Assembly (NCBI GenBank): GCA_902729315.2
Contig: LR746269.1
Span: 8,096,231-8,160,230, forward strand
DNA: 64,000 nucleotides
From: Spirodela intermedia
Lineage: Eukaryota; Streptophyta; Magnoliopsida; Alismatales; Araceae
Direction of reading: 5' to 3'
Below, piece by piece: positions 25,265-36,598 of the stretch. A model generated the notes under the pieces. The model was not told the DNA's origin and made no database searches. It saw only the letters and a program-made list of their open reading frames with translations. The stretch's first letter is position 1, and each line of letters begins with the position of its first letter. A program made the translations under genes and the position numbers.

Positions 25265-26052
25265 TATCTACCTTTCTTTCAACTATAAATGAGTGCACAA
25301 AATTAATACAAGAGACAAAGTATAGTATTATTAAACTATTAAAAAAATTCACTACCAACGTCTGGATTTTAAATAACTAAAAATATTAAAAATATTCACT
25401 ACCAACTCTAAATTTTATCCCTTACCAAACCATGCACAAGAGTAAATTTTACTCATTGAGTGGTTCTCTTAGCCGTAGGTCAGCAGACTCATTGGACACT
25501 GCAACCCCGTGTAAAAGGTTTTTATCTTGACGCACTTAATCATGAATTTTAGCCGATTAAACTACATTTATTGAGGATCACAGCTCATAATCACTGCAAA
25601 ACTTCATAGCTTTTTTACTCTCTCCTAAGTAGAACAAAGGTCAAAGATAAAGAAATTGGTGCCGCCTATACCATAAGCTTTTTTCTTTTGATGGGACTAA
25701 AAATAGGGTAGTGAAATTGGTGAGGCAAAGCCACCTAAACCTAATTTGTGGTGTGATGAGTCATGTGGACTCATCATCTAAATGACTCATGTATCTTATT
25801 GATCAATGGCAAGGCTGTTCTACCAGGGCAAGCTGAATTCTTAAATAGGGGGCACACAATGATCACCGAGAGTTAGGAACCCTTGAAAAATATGATGTAA
25901 GGTCATGGTCAAAGTCATTGTAAGTATTTGTACATCAGCCCACCTAGTTGAGGACCTAAGTTTAGTGATAACTCCTTTCTTATATCACATCAAAATACTC
26001 TTAGTGCAAATTTGAAAGAACTAGTTCATCCATTATTCTTCAATTGAGCTAA

Positions 26053-26100
<48 letters not shown>

Positions 26101-26155
26101 TCTCTCTCTCTCTCTCCACACACACACACACACACGCACACTCACTCACACACTC
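26053..26155. repeat. (CT)n-(CA)n compound microsatellite
   Basis: About 63 bases of CT repeats followed by CA repeats and imperfect CACTCA units. Confidence 0.95.
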
Positions 26156-28577
26156 AAAACCTCAATGGGGAATTGTCAACATAACTACTGGTCTCGCATA
26201 GCAACTTTAACCCATGTACCAAAATTCATGCAGCTACTATCAATAAATAGCTTCGCATATTTGAACAACTTAAATACACATCGTCTTCATTTATGGAAAG
26301 GATATCATCAGGATATCTAATATATTCATATAAAGTGCAAGTATCTTGATAATTTTGCTGTTTAAACCATCACACATTTAGAACTTATTACCTTTATTGT
26401 AGGGTTCTAAGCAATCCTAAGACTATGCAATAATGGTAATTTGACTAAACTACAATTGGTATTGAATTTGATGAGCAAAACTGCTCAAGATTATATGGGC
26501 TAGATTGCTATATACTGAAATCATGGCATAATGATATGTCAATGGATCAAGGATGAGAAAATTACAATTGTTCATGTAGTATAAACTATGGGATTTATTC
26601 AAAATTATAGTAGAAAAGTTATGTTCACACCTTTCATGAAAAGAGTTCCATGCATGAAAAAGGGTAGACATCTAAGGGACAAAGGTTGGTGTTAGAGTTG
26701 GTTAAGTAGTAATACTTGCACTATGCCAAAGTAGAAGTATCCAAATTAACAATGGACAAAGGTAGTGTGGCCCTTGAAGATGGTAGAAAGACCAAAGTGT
26801 TGATAATTGTTGAATTGCAATGGTTAATTTTGATCCAACGCTAAATTAAAAAAATTCTATAAGTAGTTATTTTTAATCTTATAGGAGGGAGGTTTTTCCA
26901 ATGGGTTGTTGACTAATCTATTTGCCTATACAAGACTGAAAAAGTGTGTTTAAATTTTTTTTAACAAAATCTTAAATGGAGAATCATGCGAGAATTCTCA
27001 TGCTCACAGGATCCCAAAAAATTTCATCATAGTTCCCTTGTGTAGTCTAGGCTTGCCAAAACATCCACTACAATTCCACCAAAATTAGCAAACTTCTCTT
27101 TGAGCAGGAGCTAAAGGTTGGTTTAATATATTGAAGAAATAAATTACTAGGCACACATAGCTACCATATATTAGGTTAAAAGCATAACCTAGTGAAAAAT
27201 TTGAGGGAGCCTCTTGGTGAGTGGGATGCCCCTAGGATTGATAGGTTCTTTAGAAAGTCATCTATCTAACTATGATGCTGTATTATTAGCTTTTGTGCAA
27301 TCTTTATTTCAACATCAACACTCCAATTAGACTCATTTTCACTCCAAAAACACATTGTATGCCCTATCAACCACTTTCTTGTTATTAATGCAGTGTACAA
27401 TTATGCCATCGTTTTTTTTCAATGATTAGAAGACAAGAGAATAGGTTTAAAGAATAGGTTCAACTAACACAAACATTGGGTTGTAAACATATACTCAAGG
27501 CAGCTATCTATGGTGAATATTGTGCACAATATAAGAAAAAGAGAAATATAGAATCAAGCCAAAATCAACTTTAATTAGATCCACTAATGTCAATAATATC
27601 TAATAAGTTTCATTAAATTATTTACTTTTTAAAAAGATGCACCTTGTTTTAGTTCACACTCTTAAACAAGTGACTAGGAACACCATTTAGATTACATTAC
27701 TAGCTTTCAAACTAGTGTTGTTATTAGTTAATGAATGCTATATATGGGTGCATACATTGTATACAAATGGTTGGATTTCATGTGAACTTTAATACTTTAA
27801 CAATTATATTTAGTCATAAAGGAACACAACATAGCTAATGTTTTTCCTATGTAGATACATGTTTTCCTCATTTACTCATCATTTTTGTCATCATTCTATG
27901 TATTCATGCAATGAATTGCTAAAGTACAAAGAAATATTTAAATATGTAAAGTTAGGAATTTATCCTGCTGCCAAAAGCGGATACCAAGATTGTGATCCAC
28001 CAACTCGATGAACTCTAAGCGCACACAACTACGGGAGGCAAAATGAGAGTAAAGTCTCTCTACGATGCGGCAAATGAACTATCAGGATCTGTAGAGGCGA
28101 GAGGCGAACTTGACACAGTAGACGCTACGGGCTTGGAACGCGAACACTCCCGCCCCCAAGTTATCACACAGACAGGAAACCCTAAAAAGAGGGCTGAAGA
28201 AAGAAGACAACAGACAGGATCACTAGTGCGTATGGAAGGAACAAACCTCCGATGATTTTGATACTTCAGATTACTCGAAAGGCAACAGTCAAGGGACGAT
28301 ATCCAGCACCGGGAAAGGGCTGATGAAAGATGAAATCCACAGACTACAGGAGAATGCACGGTATGATGCACAGACGTGAAACGAAAGCGTACTAGAGATC
28401 AAGGCAGGTAGCAATCCTCAGAGTGAGGAGCTGGGCGACCGTTGAGCAGGAGAAAACGGACAGGACGAGCCCGATTATCCGTCCTCTACACCCTCGTCTT
28501 CCGCTCCCTCTCGTTGCAATCTTCTATGGGGAGTTTGAATTTCGCTGGAGTTGCGCGCTTCGTCCCCCGGGATTTTA

Positions 28578-28613
<36 letters not shown>

Positions 28614-28757
28614 CTCTCTCTCTCTCTCCGTCTCTGTCTGTCTGTCTCTCCTGTCTCTCCCTCTCTCTCTCTCTCGGTCTCTCGGTCTCTCTGTCTGTCT
28701 GTCTCTCTCCCTCTCTCTCTGTGCGTCTCTCTCTCGTTCACCCTCTCTCTCTCACTC
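28578..28757. repeat. CT-rich microsatellite upstream of the zinc-finger gene
   Basis: Imperfect (CT)n with CTGT and CGGT variants, roughly 450-620 bp upstream of the zinc-finger start codon. Frames across it are low-complexity Ser-Leu or Arg-Glu. Confidence 0.95.
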
Positions 28758-29203
28758 ACTATCGATTCCTCTCTATCCGGCCCGCTCGCAACGGCCCCCC
28801 ATTAAACTCGTATCTCTAACGTCCCCAATTCAAACGGGATCTCAGTTCCCGCGGAGTTACATCTTCTTGTTTTCGCGCGCCCGCGCGGAGGCTCGTCTTC
28901 ATCAGGTTTAAGCTGGGATTCTCGCCTGCGATCTGCACCTTACCCACTCAACTCATCTGAACCTGCAAGGGCTTCGGATCCTATTCCACGGCAACCCGCT
29001 GAAGGCGGGCCATCGAGTAGGGAGTATACTGGTCTCTTCTTCTTAAGGTTTCCTTTTTTGAGATCCACCAGGCTTCCGTTTCACGACCTGAATCCCACAC
29101 CTGCCCCCCCCCCACCCCCCCGCCCTAATTCTCGTCCTCCTCGGGGCGCCGCTTCTACATTTTCCAGCTGCGCTCTCTCTGTAGTTAATTGAACTTTGTT
29201 GTC

Positions 29204-30367
29204 ATGTCGTCTCTCCCTCCCTCTCGCAATCTGTGGGCAATGAAGGACAAAGACGGCCCTACAGGGTTGTCCGAGGATCTGCAGCGTCCAGAAGAGAGGA
29301 ACGATGCGAACACACAGAACCTTTTCGCCGGCGGGGAGGGCGCCTCCAGGGCTGCGGCATCCGCGGTGGCACCGGTGGAAGCAAGAACCGACGCGATTCC
29401 TTGTCCGTATTGCGGGAGGACCTTCCGCTCAAGGAAGGCGATGTTCGGGCACTTGAGATCCCATCCGAAGATGAAACCCTGTGCGCCGCTCTTCCCTGGC
29501 GGGCCGCCGAAACCTGCTCCGGCCGGCGATGCGGCGGCGGCGAATGGCAGCGCAAACGGAGACACCAAGGGAATGGAGACAAGCGTGCAGGACGGCGTGA
29601 TCTCCGTAGAGGAAGCGGCCAACATTCTGCTGCATTTCCGTTCCGCCATCATTGACAGGCTCAGCACGGCGGCGGGCGGCCAGTGCTTCGTGGCGGCCCG
29701 GCCATACATGAGGAAGAGGACGAAGATGCAGTTGATCGGTCAGGACAAGCTGAATGGCGGCGGTGTAGGAGGAAAGGGAGATTCATGCCACAGGGACGAG
29801 AACCCCATGAAAGATGCGGCCGCCAACCTGCTGTCTTTCGGCTCCAGCTTCGCAGCATCGTCCATCGCGGCGGCGGGAGGCAATAATCTGGAGGCGGCCC
29901 TGCCATGCGGGAGGAAGAGAATGAAGAAACCGCAGACTGGTCGGCCGGAGCTGAATAATGGCGGTGGAGGAAAGGGAAATCCTTGCCATCAGGTTGGCAT
30001 CGGGGAGATCGAGACGAAATGCTGCAACGGCAAGCGTCCGGAGGTAGGAGGTTCGTGGAGAGGCGGCAAAGATGAGGAGAGGTTGGATGGACGCCGCATG
30101 CAAAGTTGCAATATTTGCGGCAGTTCCTTCCCTTCCGGGCAGGCCCTTGGTGGCCATATGCGGAAGCATTGGAAAGGGCCGAACAACGCCGCCGTACCCA
30201 CCGCCGCCGCCGCTAGGATTCCGTGGAATGTGCAACCGGCGCCACGGAGCAGAGCCTTGGACATCAATCTAAACAGGTCGCCCCCTCCAGAGCACGACTC
30301 GGGCGACGTACCAGGTACGACCCATGAAACTCCCTCTCTAGAGTGGGTTTCTTCCTCCTTCGCTTAG
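29204..30367 (+). CDS. C2H2 zinc-finger transcription factor with EAR repression motif
   Basis: Intronless gene of 387 aa, a probable nuclear transcriptional repressor. Two plant-type C2H2 fingers are separated by more than 200 residues: CPYCGRTFRSRKAMFGHLRS (about residue 67) and CNICGSSFPSGQALGGHMRK (about residue 303). The second has the plant-specific QALGGH core; in the first it is changed to KAMFGH. Near the C-terminus, LDINLN is a DLN-type EAR motif that usually recruits TOPLESS-type corepressors. Between the fingers two ~65-residue blocks resemble each other (a tandem duplication, listed separately). The start at 29204 is the first ATG in frame. The exact family member cannot be named from sequence alone. 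Overlapping frames on both strands are GC-rich shadows. Confidence 0.86.
   Translation: MSSLPPSRNLWAMKDKDGPTGLSEDLQRPEERNDANTQNLFAGGEGASRAAASAVAPVEARTDAIPCPYCGRTFRSRKAMFGHLRSHPKMKPCAPLFPGGPPKPAPAGDAAAANGSANGDTKGMETSVQDGVISVEEAANILLHFRSAIIDRLSTAAGGQCFVAARPYMRKRTKMQLIGQDKLNGGGVGGKGDSCHRDENPMKDAAANLLSFGSSFAASSIAAAGGNNLEAALPCGRKRMKKPQTGRPELNNGGGGKGNPCHQVGIGEIETKCCNGKRPEVGGSWRGGKDEERLDGRRMQSCNICGSSFPSGQALGGHMRKHWKGPNNAAVPTAAAARIPWNVQPAPRSRALDINLNRSPPPEHDSGDVPGTTHETPSLEWVSSSFA
29609..29998 (+). repeat. Internal tandem duplication in the zinc-finger coding region
   Basis: Two in-frame units with a period of about 201 bp. Unit 1 starts EEAANILLHF and ends GGKGDSCHRDE; unit 2 starts KDAAANLLSF and ends GGKGNPCHQVG. 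Shared order: AAN-LL, AAGG, a basic R-KR-K cluster, a LNGGG/LNNGGG run, and a CH pair. Confidence 0.8.
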
Positions 30368-31541
<1,174 letters not shown>

Positions 31542-32024
31542 ATGAAGCTGGTGGAGATCGTGGAGGCATCCTCCGGTGAGCTGGACGTGGCCAGGTACGT
31601 CTTCTTCGCACGCGACCTTTCCTGCGGGGAGATCTCCGCCTTCGACGGTACGAGGAGGGACCTCTTCGAGGTCCGGCGCGTGGTGGAGCTCCGGTACGAG
31701 GCCTACGTCCCCATGCCCCTCCGGCAGCTCCACCAGGTCTACGCGGCGGCGAGATCCCGCTGGGCGGTGGAGCGGCTGGCAGTGGTGCACCGCCTCGGCG
31801 GGGTTGCGGTGGCGGAGGCGAGCGTGTTCGTGACGCCGTCCTCTGTTCACCGGGCGGAGCCGCTGGCGGCGTGCGAGTTCCTCATCGAAGATGTGAAGGC
31901 GTCGGTGCCCATCTGGAAGGAGAACCGCGAGTACCTCGATCGCCGGGGGCCGTCTCCGGGCGGCGGGAGCGGAAGGAGGATGAGGAAGAGAAGAAGAAGA
32001 GGGGATGCTGCGCGCACAAGGTGA
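31542..32024 (+). CDS. CNX6: Molybdopterin synthase catalytic subunit (CNX6/MoaE-like), C-terminus frameshifted
   Basis: MoaE-type large subunit, which with CNX7 inserts sulfur into cPMP to make molybdopterin in the cytosol. Single exon, 160 aa as read. Matches: LVEIVE, GEISAFDGTRRD, VVELRYEAYVPM, VVHRLGGVAVAEASVFV, SSVHRAEPLAACEFLIEDVK and ASVPIWK, so the conserved HR pair and active-site Lys region are present. Two oddities. The usual second segment between PIWKKE and WKEN (about 11 residues) is missing. After ENREYLDRR the frame gives RMRKRRRRGDAARTR and stops at 32024, while the family's C-terminal RGCC..KVRV motif (RGCCAHKVRV) lies in the -1 frame, open to 32110. This fits a 1-base loss (or 2-base gain) at about 31940-31966, near a GGGGG run. 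Whether the protein works is unknown. An upstream start in the same frame is not excluded. Confidence 0.85.
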   Translation: MKLVEIVEASSGELDVARYVFFARDLSCGEISAFDGTRRDLFEVRRVVELRYEAYVPMPLRQLHQVYAAARSRWAVERLAVVHRLGGVAVAEASVFVTPSSVHRAEPLAACEFLIEDVKASVPIWKENREYLDRRGPSPGGGSGRRMRKRRRRGDAARTR

Positions 32025-33535
32025 GGGTGAATGCCGAAGCCCCCGCCCCCGAAGCGTTGACCGGCGTCCCTCCGCAGCCGCATCCGCAGCCCAGGGGGCT
32101 GTCATCGTGACCCAACCATGCGACAATTCACTGGCAGAATGTGAACAACAGCAATGCCTTCTCAATATTTTGGCTTGCTTTTCTAACCATTAAACGGTGG
32201 GGATGATTCTGCACAAAAAAATTAGCAAGCCATACTAACAATTAAAGGATTTGTCTGCTGAAGATTTACAATGCAATGGGGAGCACAAAAATTCCAAGAA
32301 AAAAATATATTTATGACATCATAATAGGTCCTGAATAAATTTCTATGTGAAAAATCAAAAAACTAGCATAAGCATGGTGTCATAGGGACAGGACAAGATC
32401 CTATGTAGACATAGTGCGTAGATGTGGCGTGACGCTTAGGAATGGCACAATGCATGTGCCATGCATGGCGTGCAGGTGGCACAACGTGCATGGGTGGCAT
32501 GGCGTGTGTGGGGCAGCATAGTGTGCGCAAGCACCACCACACGTAGCGGAGGCACAAAGGGTCCTAGACTATGGTGGGAACTCAAGCATGTGATTGAACA
32601 GGCGACCGGTGGTGTGCAAGTGGGAGTAAGTGGGTGTAAGTGACAGTTCACTTTGCCTGATGTGACAGCCGAAGTGACCTCAACAGGTGGTAAAATGCTC
32701 GAGGCGACGCCCAACGGCTACCATGCAGGGACAACGGTCACCCACAAGGTGTAACAATTAGCAGGATTAGATGATGAATTGGAGTTTGCTTCGTTGGTCC
32801 AATGTCCAACCCACTACATATAGAAGTATAAAAGGGGATGTCTTGCCTAAATTGGGGTTGACAAGAAAGCATTAGAGATATCGCATGACCCTTTCTTCTC
32901 CTCTTTCAATTCAGTCTTCTTTCTGTAAAGAAAGCCACTGAAGGTTGTGTGTTCTAGCTTGTTCAACATTGACTAATCTCTAACAGCTCAACCTTACAAC
33001 AACCGACTGCTCATGCAGCTTCATTCATGCTGAAATTGATCGTGCATCTCGAAGGTACCAATAAGAAGAAAAATCAATTGATTTATTAATGTGCTTCTCA
33101 ATTCATTTACAAACTATATTGAGACATGTCGTGTGTTTGCACCAAGGTTAAGAATGATCTTAGAACCTTAGATTATAGTGGGGTTAAAGGCTCATATACT
33201 TTATTTTTTAAGGTGTACATATATTGTGAAATTAACTCTATCTTCGAAGTAGAATTGTGAAACCTATGTGCAGTGATTAGAAAATTAGTGCAAGCTTGAG
33301 TTAGTCAAATCACTATAAAATCCTTTCACTCTTGACTAAGTTAACTTATTATAATCATTCATGATCAAGAGAAAGACAATTAAATGTGAGTTATAGTCTT
33401 TTAAAAATATACTTTCTTATCTGATCATTAATGAGAATTTAAAATTAAATTATTCTTTTCTAGTTATAATAGAAGAAGTCTATATAAATAGATTCACTCC
33501 TCCTCTTTGTTCCTTAACTTAGCCATCTAGGGAGG

Positions 33536-33570
<35 letters not shown>

Positions 33571-33912
33571 ATAAGGTAAGTAAAATGTAGTCACTAGACC
33601 ATTGCTGATGGCCTAAATGATTACAACTATTGGTCCTTGGTGTAAAACTCACCATATGGATTCTCCAAGAAGTTTGCCTATACACCAGGCAATCCCTTTC
33701 TTATACTTGATAATAAATTTAAGCATAGTATTTATCATGAAGAATGGTCAGATGGGTAACAAAAGAAATTAATGTTTCTGGTTTTCTCACAATGGATAGT
33801 AAAGTGTGAAAAAAATAATGAAGAAAATGAGAGCATGGCTGCCGCAAAAAATTTCAGCCAAAACCATTTCTGTGATCCTCTTCAATGTTGTCCGACTGAT
33901 TCAAGCCCCTGG
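32025..33912. other. Intergenic region, CNX6 to TRAF-type gene
   Basis: Mostly AT-rich. 32390-32560 is GTGGCA/CATGGC-rich low-complexity sequence. At about 32820 a TATAAAAGG lies in a setting like an LTR promoter, but I see no terminal repeat partner. A (GA)n run lies at 33533-33572. No gene recognised. Confidence 0.5.
33533..33572. repeat. (GA)n microsatellite
   Basis: Short GA repeat with one AA interruption. Confidence 0.9.
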
Positions 33913-36598
33913 TTAGGAACTCCTCTGATTGACCTTGTCGAGGTTGTGCTCAAGTTTCACCATCTTTGCCTCGAGCTGCTTGATCACCAATGTCAATGAT
34001 CTAACATCAAGAGCTTCCGATAGCTCACTCAAAGCTTGGCACTACTAGGAAGACAGCATCAGGGAGTCACAACAAAGTTGACAATTCTCGAACAATGGAT
34101 ATTACAGCTCAAATAGAGCTAAAATCTGATGGGTGACAGGAGGTTGAGATCAATGACCCATGAATGAATGATTGAAATCAGCATAAATGGAATAACAAGC
34201 CTGAGGATGAATTTTTTTCAATACTATTGGAGTTCACACCAAGGTAACAAGCAGTGCTACATTAGAACCTACGAAATATATATAGTAACGAGATTTTTCT
34301 AATAGTATGTGTTCGTAATTATCAAATAAAGTTAGGATAGAATTTTGTTCAACTCATGCCAATAACTTACGCTATATGTTTGTATGTGGACAAGGAGATC
34401 CTGATGTGGTGGAAGTTGTGGAAGAATATAAAATCAGGCCATAATTTATATGCACAAAATTGTTGAATCCTTGCGCCCACGAGAATCAAAATAATGCTAT
34501 TATCTATGAAAGTTGCTCTGATACCAATTAATACACAAACAATTGAGCAGAATGGAAGATTCCAGGCTTGAATCCACAAGACACGAATTTGGGATGTGAA
34601 AATAATGAAAATTACACCTTGAATCCACAAGGCACGATTTTTCAAATCCTTGAATCCACAGGACACGAATTTGGAGTGTGAAACTAATGCAAATTACACC
34701 TTCAATCCACAAGGTATGAATTTTCAAATCCTTGAATCTAGAAGGATTAGAAACTACCCTTGAATCCATATGGGCTGATCTTTGAATATATAAGGATAAA
34801 ACGTAACTTCTTTGAAGGCACAAAGGTTACTTGAACCTACAACTACTCAAAATTCACTCAAAGAGAGTTTTGAAAAGGAAAGAGAATGAAAATGTTTAGT
34901 AATCAATGTGCTTCAAGGGTTACAATTTGGTGACCTTTAAATAGGTTGAAAACTAGTTCTCCCTGTCAAAATCAGAAAAGATTTTGAAACAAAATTAAAA
35001 CACAATCTAACGCATGTGCCATTAACTAAAATAAACCATGACAGGGACTTTATTTGGATCCAGAAAATTTAGACAACATAATAAACATTTTCATTACTGA
35101 AAATCGAGTTTTGACTAATTATTCACATGCACACGCAGTTTTATTTTGGTCTAATCTAGTTTTGGGCCCCTTGAGTTCACCTTTAGAGCCCACCTACAGA
35201 ACACAGCCCCCCAGTCTGGGACCATTTGAGTCAAAAACTTTTTGCTCATCTCTGTTTTTTAGAGTGATGCCCTACGTCAGATTGACATCCTCAGAAAAGT
35301 CAAAGGAGGTGTGGAGATTCAAGATCTTCTTTTAAGCACAAACCAATCAATAAGTTTGGTCCTCTCAATCTCCAGATCTTAGGTCGATCACGAACCTGGT
35401 GAGCCATGCAGGGAGAAGTTGCAATGCATTGCGATCGAGCGATCAATAATGATATTTATAATTTTCGGCTCCATCCGTCCGAATTAGGGTTCAAAGCCAG
35501 CCAAGAGTCAAAAGAAACTCAGAAAGGAAAATTCAACAGCAATCAGCGATGATCTTGACTACGGGAGCAACAAATGCCAGCGTAAATTGTGAGCCAATTG
35601 CGTAAGGATGAATTAGAACGCACCTTTTCCAGGATTTGGACTCTCTGTTTCAACTCGTCCACTGTTGCCTCCTGCTTGTGAGTAACTTTGAGGACGTACA
35701 GGAGGTGCGAGTGGAGGAATTCCGAGCAGTGCCGCTCGACATCGCACTGAGGGAAGGCTTCAGTCCGGCATCCCACCTGGTAGAACGGGCAGTTCACGAG
35801 CTTCATGGGGCAGACCGTGATGCAATGCCGATCCATCTCCCTTCTGGGAATCCTCAGCTGACATTTCTGCTCGCAACTGAGGATCTTGAACGGGCACAGC
35901 GAATCGTGCTTCTCCGAGCGGAGCGTGCAGAAGGTGGCCTTGCATCCGTTGTTTCCACACCTCACGGGCCTGAATCTGCAATCGTTCTCGTGCGCCACCA
36001 GCTTCTTAGGCGTATCGAAGGTCATCCTGCAGCAGAAACTTTCCCTAAAATCCAGGTTCCTCAGCAGCGTCTTGGCAAGGGCTTCCCTGCGGTCCGCCAG
36101 CCAGAACCCGTTCGCCTCCATCTCCTGCACGAAATCGTCAATCTTATCCTCCCGGCTCTCGCTCATCAGCCACCCGGAGATTCTCCCGAGCAGGTTCCGC
36201 TTGGAGGCGGCGAAATCCTCCAGCAGATCTGAGACGATCTCGGCGGGCCCTCCGGCCCCGTCCCCCTCCGCCACCGATCCAGAGCCGCCGCCGTCGCCAC
36301 CGCCACCGCTACCCTCCTCGGCGTTCATGACGGCCTCAGCAACAAGGGACTCGCTCCTCCGGGAGAGGTGCTCCACCAGGTCCTTCCGCACCTCGACGGC
36401 GACGGAAGCGGGGCCACGGAAGAGGTCGCCGGCCGTGTTGTCGACGCTGGCGGCAGCCAGGCCGGGAAGGAGGAGCTGCGAGATCTTGTGGACCTCCTCG
36501 ACGTCGCAGAAGCCGCAGGCGAAGCTCCGGCCGCCGCCACCTGGCGCCGGTTCGAACACCCGCGGCGATGGCGGGAGATCCATCCGGCGATCGGCCAT
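33913..36598 (-). CDS. TRAF-type zinc-finger protein
   Basis: Plant protein with TRAF-type zinc fingers; biochemical role not established. Exon 1 is 36598-35624 (325 codons, ATG at 36598, MADRRMDLPPSP). Exon 2 is 34041-33913 (42 codons plus TAA), joined in phase 0 across a 1.58-kb intron; total 367 aa. About residues 1-140 are GC-rich and variable, with a Gly run. The Cys/His domain follows: ESFCCRMTFDTPKKLVAHEN, CRFRPVRC, CPFKILSCEQKC, EMDRHCITVCPMKLVNCPF, VERHCSEFLHSHLLYVL. Then a coiled-coil stretch, DELKQRVQILEK, continues in exon 2 as ALSELSEALDVRSLTLVIK and LEAKMVKLEHNLD. Exon 2 was found by this heptad text; its acceptor is a TAGTAG. Without splicing, exon 1 would run to a stop at 35543, losing the coiled coil. 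The intron holds a retroelement trace and 82-bp repeats. Confidence 0.86.
34515..34526 (-). mobile_element. Copia-type primer-binding site, retroelement remnant
   Basis: On the minus strand this reads TGGTATCAGAGC, the initiator-Met tRNA complement found directly behind the 5' LTR of many plant Copia elements. The putative LTR would lie at higher coordinates (about 34528-35040). No gag/pol text was found on the other side, so this would be a decayed fragment or chance match in the TRAF-gene intron. Confidence 0.4.
34567..34740. repeat. 82-bp tandem repeats in the TRAF-gene intron
   Basis: Units start with CTTGAATCC at 34567, 34649 and 34731 (third partial). Each full unit itself holds two copies of CTTGAATCCACAAGG-like text and the block ACACGAATTTGG...TGTGAAA. 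Looser copies of the CTTGAATCCA text occur at about 53332 and 54040-54100. Confidence 0.85.

Larger units (their letters stand above)
23993..29203. other. Intergenic region between divergent BSL1 and zinc-finger gene
   Basis: 5.2 kb. The first ~1 kb (23993-25030) is GC-rich and probably BSL1 5' UTR and promoter. About 25200-27960 is AT-rich with microsatellites. 28000-29203 is again GC-rich, contains a CT-rich tract and probably the promoter and leader of the zinc-finger gene. I found no convincing protein-coding gene; the open frames are short and unlike any family I know. Confidence 0.6.

Noticed and set aside
29185-30267. Minus-strand and alternative-frame ORFs over the zinc-finger gene
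   Set aside because: GC-rich coding shadows; the plus frame at 29204 carries both fingers and the EAR motif.
32436-32714. Cys/His-rich minus-strand frame resembling a metal-binding protein
   Set aside because: Caused by a GTGGCA/CATGGC low-complexity stretch; no known cysteine pattern and no gene structure.
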